A stretch of DNA of 64,000 nucleotides from Heliopora coerulea (Eukaryota > Cnidaria > Anthozoa > Scleralcyonacea > Helioporidae), in contig JASJOG010000187.1 of the NCBI GenBank assembly GCA_030142905.1, positions 186,001 to 250,000 on the forward strand. The letters are read 5' to 3'. Below are positions 54,483 through 62,135 of the stretch, piece by piece. Made by a program: the position numbers and the translations under genes. Each line of letters opens with the position of its first letter. Positions within the stretch are counted from its first letter, which is position 1. The notes under the pieces were generated by a model that was not told where the DNA came from, made no database searches, and saw nothing but the letters and a program-made list of their open reading frames with translations.

Positions 54483-55017
54483 AACAAGTGATCATATAGA
54501 AGTTCCGCAAATGGACTCAGACCCATCAAATACATCCGCAAGTAATCAACTTGATCAGTCGGATGATCAAGAAAGTAAAACGCAAGATGTTAAAAAAGAA
54601 GTAATGAAAAAACGAGAAAAATTGATAAGATTGTCTGAAGATGGGGAAATTAGTCAATCAGTTCAAAATTTGAAAAAAGCGAGTGATAAAATTATATTAA
54701 AAATTTATTCTGAATATGAAATTAAACAAGCAGAAAAAGCAAACGTATTTTTAACAGATTTACTAATTAGTAAATTTTCAGATTTATTAGGAGGGTTAGA
54801 AGCAATTGAAAGTAGTGAAGAATTAGAAAAAGAACTTGTTAAAGATAAATTATTAAAAAGAGATGTAAAAAATGTAGTTGAAAAAGTATCTCCATATCTA
54901 CCATATCTTGGAATATTATTTGGTGGTATTACCGTTGGAAAACATGTTATTAAAAAACAAACTAAAACAAAAGAATCAACACCTCCGACAGAAGAATCAA
55001 CATCCTCAACAAATTAA
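54474..55017 (+). CDS. 168-aa single-pass membrane protein (inner)
   Basis: The open frame with ATG at 54511 gives 168 codons, but comparison with the outer copy (start in AAAATAAATG) places the ancestral start near 54473, where the ATG is lost (AAATAAATAAG). The first part is Ser/Asp/Gln-rich, then KKREKLIRLSEDGEISQSV, FLTDLLISKFSDLLGGLEA, IESSEELEKEL and a hydrophobic YLPYLGILFGGITVGKHVI (about residues 129-147). Function unknown. It converges with the myristoylated gene across a hairpin. Confidence 0.65.
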
Positions 55018-55047
55018 TTTTATAATATATTGATTTATTATAAAATT
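55016..55047. terminator. 12-bp perfect hairpin between convergent genes
   Basis: Stem AATTTTATAATA / TATTATAAAATT, loop TATTGATT. It overlaps the stop of the 168-aa gene and ends 7 bases before the stop of the minus-strand 132-aa gene, so it could serve as a shared two-way 3'-end signal. Confidence 0.6.
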
Positions 55048-55053
55048 ACAAAA

Positions 55054-55452
55054 TTATTCATCTTCATTTTTAGGTTTTGGTTTGTTAACATTATCATTTT
55101 TTAAATTAATTAGTGAAGCAATTATTTTATCTTTTTCTGTGTCATTTTTATTTTCATTTTCAAGAGACTTTAATAATTTTAAATGACTATTATTTTCTGA
55201 AAAATTAACCTCTTCAATAGAATTACTTCCAAAATTCGCACCAGCTTCAAAATCTTTAAAACCGATATCAACATGCGCGCCAATTCTAAAACCGCTTTTT
55301 TTAACTTTTCTAAAATTTATTGGTGGATAACCATGAAGATTTATATCAAGATTTGATTTTGAATTTTTATTTTTAGAATTTTCAATATGATTTTCAATAC
55401 TTGAATCGTGTGAATTATTTTCACTTTTTGTTTTTGAAATACAATGACCCAT
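55054..55452 (-). CDS. 132-aa putative N-myristoylated protein
   Basis: ATG 55452 in TATAAATAAATG. Starts MGHCISKTK: Gly2 with Ser6 fits the N-myristoylation rule, and Cys4 is a possible palmitoylation site, as in dual-acylated membrane proteins. The body is Asn/Ser/Lys-rich and disordered, with a central Gly-rich beta-like block (FRIGAHVDIGFKDFEAGANF, about residues 55-75). Charged C-terminus. No homologue was found in the outer element. Possibly links capsid or core to a membrane; the function is inference. Confidence 0.65.
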   Translation of the reverse strand: MGHCISKTKSENNSHDSSIENHIENSKNKNSKSNLDINLHGYPPINFRKVKKSGFRIGAHVDIGFKDFEAGANFGSNSIEEVNFSENNSHLKLLKSLENENKNDTEKDKIIASLINLKNDNVNKPKPKNEDE

Positions 55453-55468
55453 TTATTTATATTAAATT

Positions 55469-55666
55469 TTAATAATAACTAATTTTTCCGCAAATTTTAC
55501 ATCGAAATGTTCTAGGTTCTGAAATATAAATATAAAGTTTAAAAACATTATTCCGAAAAAATCTAAACAATTTACTAAATCTTAGGTAAAAATTTAGAAT
55601 TTTCAAACATTTTTTACATATTGTAAATAAATATCTATTAGTATTTCTTAAAACTATATCATACAT
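55469..55666 (-). CDS. 65-aa basic protein with two CxxC pairs
   Basis: ATG 55666, preceded by AAATAAAA. Contains ICKKC (about residue 17) and CKIC (about residue 56), separated by a basic aromatic stretch (FYLRFSKLFRFFRNNVFK), so it could be a small zinc-binding protein. It ends KISYY. Neighbour of the right terminal repeat. Not recognised, and no outer homologue seen. Confidence 0.5.
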   Translation of the reverse strand: MYDIVLRNTNRYLFTICKKCLKILNFYLRFSKLFRFFRNNVFKLYIYISEPRTFRCKICGKISYY

Positions 55667-55720
55667 TTTTATTTAAAACAAAATTCTTAAAAACGCTTCG
55701 CGTGGACCTTCGGTGATGAC

Positions 55721-56196
55721 AAAAAAAGGTAATTACCCTGTGTGTCGTTGAGAGGTTTTCCCCACATTCCATACATTCCAGATATCCCTAACAACGGAGC
55801 AAACCGAAAATAGTTTTTTTGTTGACATCGAGCGAGGCTAGTTGTTAGGGAGATTAAGCATGTATGGAATGTTTGGAATTTGAAAAATGTTAGTCCGGTG
55901 ATTCCCCCGCGACACTTTGAAAATTTTGATCCATTTTTAAAATGTGTTGAAATTTCCGGTAACGTTAACAAATTCCTGGAAGAGACCGGAAGTGATCGAA
56001 CGAAGTTCTCATCGACCAGAGGTCTCAGCATCGCCCTTCGGGCTCAGAAGCGAAGCTTCAGCGAAGCTGCAGCGAAGCAACCGAAAGTTACATTATCAAA
56101 GAAAAGGGTTTTCCCCGACTATTTTTGTCGATTTTGAAAATGTGGAAAATTTAACCAAATCCAAAATGCGCTAGAATCCCCACTATATAGACTACT
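55721..56196 (-). repeat. Inner Polinton right terminal inverted repeat
   Basis: Reverse complement of 37860-38337, ending CTATATAGACTACT. A handful of single-base differences are visible, for example in the length of T-runs and around CATTCCATAC. A GC-rich hairpin word (AACGCTTCGCGTGGACC) lies just inside it at 55692-55710. Confidence 0.92.
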
Positions 56197-56202
56197 AATA
56201 AA
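56197..56202. other. Target site duplication AATAAA, right copy
   Basis: Matches 37854-37859 exactly and directly follows the right end of the inner Polinton. Confidence 0.9.
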
Positions 56203-59200
56203 AGTGCAAGTTGAAGCACATTTTAGTAGTAAGCAGGAGATAATATTGGAGGGAACAAACTTTAAAGAAACATATGAAAAAATGGCAAAGAAAATTCTTG
56301 AATCATTTGGAGAATTTCAGAGAAGGGGAAGTGGATGGAGATTTATTAAAATTATAAAACTGGAATTATTCATAAGTAAATATAGAATTATTGGTGGATC
56401 ATCATATATTCCATTATCAGAATATTTGAAAAATAAGAAGGCAATCATAAACATTAAAAATAATGATGAAGAGTGTTTTAAATGGAGTGTTACAAAAGCA
56501 TATGAAAGAACGAGATAATGAGAGAATTGATAAACTTTTGAGAAAACAAGCTGAAGGATATAACTGGGAGGGAGTAAACTTTCCTACAACATTTCATGAT
56601 ATTGATAAATTTGAAATAAATAATAAAATTGGAGTAATATTATTTGGAGCTGAAAGTACAAATTATAGAGATAAAGCAACAGGAGAAAAGAGGGATGAAA
56701 TAATAATTATTAGAACACCAAACGGCTTCGCCGACCTGAACGGAGAAAAATATTCTAAAGAGGTACAACTGCTATTGATATCTAATGGAAAAAAGAAACA
56801 TTATTGTGTGGTTAAAAATACTAGTAGATTGCTGGCAACACAGGTTAATAATCATAAAGGAAAAAGACATTTTTGTACTTTTTGTTTGAATGGATTTAAT
56901 ACTGAAAAATCTCTTGAAAATCATTTAGAATATTGTTCAACAAAGGTCTGCGTAAAAACCATATTTCCAGATGGAGAAAAAATTAAAGATTATATTAAAT
57001 TTGCAAATTATCAAAGGATGCACAAAGTTCCATTTGTGATATACGCCGATTTTGAATGTTTATAAAACCCATTGGTGGTGTTTTGGGTGGTAAAACAACA
57101 CAGTATCAAAAACATGAACCATCTGGATTTTGTTTTATTGTGAAAAGTTTTGATGATGACAAATATGAAAAATCTGTAAGATATACAAAACATTCAGAAG
57201 ATGAAGACGTTAGTAAGATATTTGTAGCGGAGTTGGAAAAGGTTGTCAAAGAAATTTATGAAAAATTTAAAGTGGAAGCGAAGATGATACTATCACCAGA
57301 GGATGAAATGGATTTTGAAAATGCATAAGAATGTTATGCCTGTGGAGGAAAATTTGATGATTATTCTGAATATTTTAAAAAATGTAGAGATCATGATCAT
57401 TTTACTGGACAATATAGAGGAGCTGCACATAATAAGTGTAATTTAAAAATGAAAAAACCAAATTTTATACCAGTATTTTTCCATAATTTAGCCATCATAT
57501 TTCCATATGATAGCCATATATTCATTACAAATCTTGGAGTTACTGAGGGTAATATTGATTGTATTCCAAATACTGAATAAAAATATATTTCATTCAGCAA
57601 GGACATTGAAGTTCATAAGTTCACTGACAAAAAAGGTAGAAGTATTAGTATTATGAGGGAGATAAGATTTATAGATAGTTTTAAATTCATGAGCGCATCT
57701 TTGGAAAGTCTGGGAAATAATTTAGAAAGGGACCAATTTCATAATGTCAATAAAGTTGTAAGTGGGAGAAAAAGAGAGTTGATGTTAAAAAAGGGTGTTT
57801 TCCCGTATGATTATATGGACTGCTTAGAAAAATTAGATGAAAGGAAATTACCAGAGAAGGAGGAATTCTATTCAAAATTAAATGATAGAGGTATAACGGA
57901 TGAAGAATATGAACATGCAAAAAATGTTTGGAATGAATTTGAAATGGCGACAATGAGAAATTATCACGATTTGTATATGATTACAGATGTATTAATACTA
58001 GCAGATGTTTTTGAAAATTTTAGAAGGATTTGCATGGAAAATTATGGGCTTGACCTCGCATGGTATTACACATCTCCAGGACTTTCTTGGGATGCATTGT
58101 TGAAAATTAAAAAAGTAAAGTTGGATCTTTTAAAAGACCCCGACATGATTTTAATGTTTGAGAAGGGTGTCAGAGGAGGTGTGTCTATGATTAGTAAGAG
58201 ATATGCAAAGGCTAATAATCCATATATGGGAAAGGATTTTAATAAAAATGAAAAGAATGTATACATTCCATATTTAGATGCAAATAATTTATATGGTTGG
58301 ACAGTGAGCAAAAAACTTCCTATAAGTGATTTCAAATGGATGAATGAAAGAGAATTACAAAATTGGGAAGAATTTCCATGTGTGTTGGAAGTTGATTTGG
58401 AATATCCAAAAGAGTTGCACGATTGGCATAATGATTATCCATTGGCTCCTGAAAGACTGAAAATTGGTGGTGTGGAAAAACTTGTTCCGAATTTATATGA
58501 TAAAGAAAAATATATTGTTCATCATGAAACATTAAAAAACTACATGGAACTGGGGTTGAAATTGAAAAACATACATAGAGGTATAAAATTTAGAGAAGAA
58601 GAATGGATGAAAGATTATATAATGTTAAATACAAACATGAGAGCAAAAGCAAAAAGCGATTTTGAAAAAGATTTTTACAAACTAATGAACAATTCTGTAT
58701 TTGGAAAAACTATGGAAAATATTAGAAACAGAGTTGACATACAATTAGTTAATTGTGAGAAAAAAACATTAAAATTATTTGGAAAAACAAACTATGATAA
58801 ATGTACAATATTTTCAGAAAATTTAATTGCGGTGCATATGAAGAAAACTAAGATAATATTTAATAAACCCATATATACTGGAATGAGTGTTTTAGATTTG
58901 AGTAAGACGTTGATGTTTGATTTTCATTACAATTATAATAAGAAAAAATATGGAGAAAAAGCACAATTATTATTCACTGATACAGATACTTTAGAATATG
59001 AAATTGAAACTGAAGATTTTTATAAAGACATTGCTCCAGATGTGGACAGGTTTTTTGACACAAGTAATTATCCAAAAGAACATCCATCAGGAATACAAAC
59101 AGGAAAGAATAAAAAAGTCACAGGAACGTTTAAAGATGAGTTTGGTGGAAAACAAATTAAGGAATTTGTAGGATTAAGAGCAAAATTATATTCAAATTTA

Positions 59201-59506
59201 ACATTTACGGGGGAGGAGGAAAAGAAGTGTAAAGGTGTCAAGAAAAATGTTATAAAAAATAATATAACACATGAAGATTATAAAAATTGTCTATTCACTG
59301 AAAAAATTGTAGAAAAAGATATGAATATAATCAGACATAAAAAACATGATATTTATACAGAGAGAATAACTAAAATTGCATTGTCAGCAAATGATGATAA
59401 AAGAATAATACTTGAAGATAAAATTAACACACTTGCATATGGACACTGGCGAAGCAAAGAACTGTTGAACCTTTGGTCCTTACAACTTTGTTCAATCGAT
59501 CGCTAA
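56203..59506 (+). pseudogene. DNA polymerase B, main part, outer copy
   Basis: Continuation of the polymerase begun at 37246. Pieces in order: EGTNFKETYEKMAKKIL, SSYIPLSEYLKNKKAIIN; C2HC finger CTFCLNGF...HLEYC; Exo I VIYADFECL; zinc/endonuclease VII-like CYACGG...DHDHFTGQYRGAAH; Exo III YMITDVLILADVFE; Pol A YLDANNLYGWTV; Pol B KLMNNSVFGKTMEN; Pol C LFTDTDTLEYE (the last DTDS Ser is Thr). Frameshifts or stops lie near 56510, 57060, 57327 and 57580; 57653-59506 is open for 617 codons. The C-terminus after AYGHW differs from the inner copy and lacks the final EMIDTYENI region, so the 3' end has been replaced. Confidence 0.88.
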
Positions 59507-59680
59507 CTGAACATATCCATTGACAAACATCAGAGGAACATCTCTTGTACTATCGACTGAAGGTCTCAGCACCAAAGGTGCAGGCACACTGTTTGACTGC
59601 TAAAGTTTTACAACTGGATATCACATCCTTTAATCTATATACTATTTATACGAAATTAAATTTTTATGAGACTGACGAGT

Positions 59681-60073
59681 TCATTCTCCGTGGGATTGTT
59701 GTGAAGGGCTTTGATATGGTGTTGCTCTCTGAAGTTTCAACAATCTACTCTTCAACTTGAAATCATTTTTCTTCATCGTCTTCACAGAATCTTTCTCTGT
59801 CATTCTCCAGATTTCATCCAATAGAAGTCGACGAGACTTCTCATTCCTGATAGCAATACGACACTGTTGTACAGTCTCTTCAATCTTATCAAGACCATTT
59901 TCCAAATCACCCAAATTTGTAGTTCCAAGATTGTCATAATAAGCTTGAATATCAATTTCAAAAGTGGTATTAAGATGCTGTAATGTGTATTCCTTAGCGT
60001 CTTGTATGTTTTCGCAAACATTTTGGTAGCACTGGTCAAGCTGTTTCAACGAGTAATGCATCTTCACAATCAA
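59681..60073 (-). CDS. 130-aa helical ORF of non-Polinton character
   Basis: Reads from ATG 60073 on the minus strand. Composition is less AT-rich than the Polinton genes. It is predicted all-helical and charged: QLDQCYQNVCENIQDAKEYT, LGDLENGLDKIEETVQQCR, KSRRLLLDEIWRMTEKD. It lies between the replaced 3' end of outer polB and the right terminal repeat. No TATAAATAAATG start motif. It may be a captured host exon or part of an unrelated inserted sequence. 59507-59680 holds nothing else I can name. Confidence 0.4.
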   Translation of the reverse strand: MIVKMHYSLKQLDQCYQNVCENIQDAKEYTLQHLNTTFEIDIQAYYDNLGTTNLGDLENGLDKIEETVQQCRIAIRNEKSRRLLLDEIWRMTEKDSVKTMKKNDFKLKSRLLKLQRATPYQSPSQQSHGE

Positions 60074-60239
60074 ATAACCTTTAACTGAAAAGTTTCACAA
60101 TTATGAAGCTAAAATGTGATGTTTTTGACTGGTTGAAAAATATCGTATGACTGGATACATCTGGATAGGTTAATCCCTAAACAAACAAGTAGCTTGGACT
60201 TTGGAAGATCATGCGATGAGGTGATCACACAATTTTATA

Positions 60240-60471
60240 CAATTTCCCATTTTTTTATTTATTATTTTTCCCACATTCCCACATTCCATACATTTCAGAC
60301 ATGTCGAAAATCCTTCAACCAGCGAAGCTGCACACGCTGACCAATCTGAAAATAGTTTTTTGTTAACGAGTTAGGGAGATTGGAATGTTTGGAATATTTG
60401 GAATTTTTAATTAAAATTGATTAAATTGCTGCGAAAATGAAAATATGTCAGAACCCACCATTGTAAAAATT
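60240..60471. repeat. Right terminal region of outer Polinton
   Basis: Contains CATTCCACATTCCATACATT, a GCGAAGCTGC hairpin word, AATAGTTTTTTGTTAACGAG and TTAGGGAGATTGGAATGTTT, all resembling the inner half of the inner element's terminal repeat. It then ends with an inverted copy of the left-end word (CACCATTGTAAAAATTG). Satellite resumes at about 60472 with ATCCTACCCCCG. It is degenerate and probably truncated. Confidence 0.6.
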
Positions 60472-61257
60472 GTATCCTACCCCCGTTCACCCTTGGCGAA
60501 ACACTTAGTTCTGCGTCGCCACGGAAATCAATCTATCCTCATGGAAAAGCATTGACATCGATACTAAAACAACCATCCTAAACTAATGCAAATGCATCTA
60601 TTACAACCAATGAATACTTATCTTAAAAACTCTCCTGCTGTTTTACATTCACTTTATCTTCATTTGGAAAGTATACCTACATAAAAAACGTCAGAACAAC
60701 ATTTACTTTTTTACTATAACTAAACTAACTATTAGGTTCAGAGTAAGATATTACCACCTATTGCACCCCCACTTAGCCTTGGCCGAACACTTAGTTCTGC
60801 TGCCGCAGAACTAAGCGTTTGTAAGTACTAAATATTACCTCAAGCACCACGCTTAACCTTGGCAAAGGTAAAGGCGAAGGCGAAGGTAAGAACTAAATAT
60901 TACCTCAAGCAAAAGCACTAACATTGATATAAAAAAACATGCTTTCTCAACTAACACAAATACATCTATTACAACCAATGAATACTTATCTTAAAAAGTG
61001 TCCTGCTCCTTTACCTTCGCTTTATCTTCATTTGGCCAACACACCTACATAAAGAACATCACAACAGCATTAATTTTTGTCTATAATTAAATTAACTATT
61101 ACTTTAAGAGTAAGAGATCTTACCTCATATCCTACACCCGCTTAGCCTTGGCGAAACACTTAGTTCTGCGTCGCCACGGAAATCAATCTATCCTCATGGA
61201 AAAGCATTGACATCGATACTAAAACAACCATCCTAAACTAATGCAAATACATCTATT
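60472..61257. repeat. 285-bp satellite, block right of the Polinton
   Basis: Nearly three units. The segment 60490-60606 is nearly identical to 61140-61257 (both with TCTGCGTCGCCACGGAAATC), showing recent local duplication about 652 bp apart. A short irregular insert with AAGGTAAAGGCGAAGGCGAAGG lies near 60860-60885. No gene. Confidence 0.85.
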
Positions 61258-61639
61258 ACGATAAATGTTTGATAAACGATAAATAAAATGATGAATGTGC
61301 ATTCATCATTTAATTTTTTTTTCAGGGTTAAATTCAATTCCGGCTGTTATTTTTTGAACTCAAACGTTCTAATGTTTTTCTCGAACTTTGATGTCTTTTT
61401 TGATTTTTTATCAAATTGATTTATTGCTACATCTTCAATTTAGTTCTATGTGTACCTTTTTAAACTGGAAAATGCAGTCTCCGGGTTAAACACAATAAGT
61501 TACTTTCAGGTATTCTGTAATTAGTAATAAGTGGAGTACAAACCACAGGCAAATAGTTTCATTTATACAAATCTTCAAAGCTTCCCTTTTGTATGAAAGT
61601 GTTAGTTGAACCATTATTGATATTTTGAGGCATAGAAAG
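61258..61639. other. Unassigned AT-rich stretch with a palindrome
   Basis: Satellite stops at about 61258. A perfect palindrome with 12-bp arms (AAATGATGAATG / CATTCATCATTT, 2-base centre) lies at 61286-61311, followed by a T-run. I recognise no gene in the rest. It may be the diverged or replaced left part of the piggyBac relic, or another small element. Confidence 0.4.
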
Positions 61640-62131
61640 AAGTGTAAGACAGATTAGAAATCCTACTTATCTGAGGTATTGAAAAAGGTGTGAAAAGTTA
61701 CAAAAGTCACAAGTGACAGGACTGCGAACAACCAGCAGCAATTGAGGCTCCAAGTAATTGAAAAAGATGCTTTTACTACATCGAACAGTTGAAGGGAAAG
61801 CCTCATTACAAGAAACAAACGAACAAACTTGGCAAATCTAAGCATTGTTGTTCATCCTGTCAAAGAACAGTATGGACAAAGCATGCAAGCTACGTATGTA
61901 ATGATTGCATTGAAAAATTCCACATATACACTTGAACCGACACCCAGCAAAGACAATTGGAAAAAATGTTTTGTAGATATTTTGATGTTTTTTGACTAGT
62001 AATATACTTTTCTAGCATATCCCAAAGTTTCATGCATCTCCCATTTCCCATTCTCGAAATAGTTAGGGGGCCAAAAAAGCCCCCACCCCCATGTGAAATA
62101 AGGGCATACCGATATCCCATGTTAAATAGGG
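61640..62131 (+). mobile_element. piggyBac relic, right-hand part
   Basis: Matches 8690-9124: transposase C-terminal cysteine domain (KRCFYYIEQLKGK, CCSSCQRTVWTKH, YVCNDCIEKFH, stop at 61933-61935), then the GGGGGCC...GCCCCC hairpin, the end TTAAATAGGG and TTAA at 62132-62135, followed by the same satellite phase. The left end is missing. Shared insertion point and flanking satellite show it was copied with its surroundings rather than inserted independently. Confidence 0.7.
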
Positions 62132-62135
62132 TTAA

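Larger units (their letters stand above)
37860..56196 (+). mobile_element. Inner Polinton (Maverick), 18,337 bp, nested in outer polB
   Basis: Bounded by inverted repeats of about 477 bp that start AGTAGTCTATATAGTGGGG and by 6-bp AATAAA duplications. Left to right: polB, AT-hook, 96-aa, SAP/NUMOD-like, coiled-coil membrane, 77-aa, 188-aa, fibre 2, fibre 1, penton-like and 434-aa genes (minus strand); integrase, 460-aa, capsid, ATPase and 168-aa genes (plus); myristoylated 132-aa and 65-aa genes (minus). The two repeats are nearly identical, so insertion was fairly recent. Most genes are open, but polB, the 434-aa gene, the coiled-coil gene and the 168-aa start are damaged. No adenovirus-type protease was recognised. 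Confidence 0.92.
24767..60471 (-). mobile_element. Outer Polinton (Maverick), decayed, hosting a nested Polinton
   Basis: A Polinton of about 17.4 kb once the 18.3-kb inner element is set aside. Its left end starts AGTAGATAGG, as the inner element starts AGTAGTC, directly after satellite. Its right end is a degenerate terminal repeat that stops against satellite near 60471. Core gene order matches the inner element but inverted: 168-aa homologue, ATPase, capsid, 460-aa homologue and integrase on the minus strand; 434-aa homologue, penton-like, fibres, eIF2-beta-like, membrane proteins and polB on the plus strand. Nearly all genes contain stops or frameshifts. Flanking satellite sequences do not match as a simple target duplication, so at least one end has been lost or rearranged. 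Confidence 0.85.

Noticed and set aside
24767..60471. Outer Polinton target duplication
   Set aside because: Satellite at the two ends is from different parts of the unit and no matching 6-mer is convincing, so no target site is claimed.
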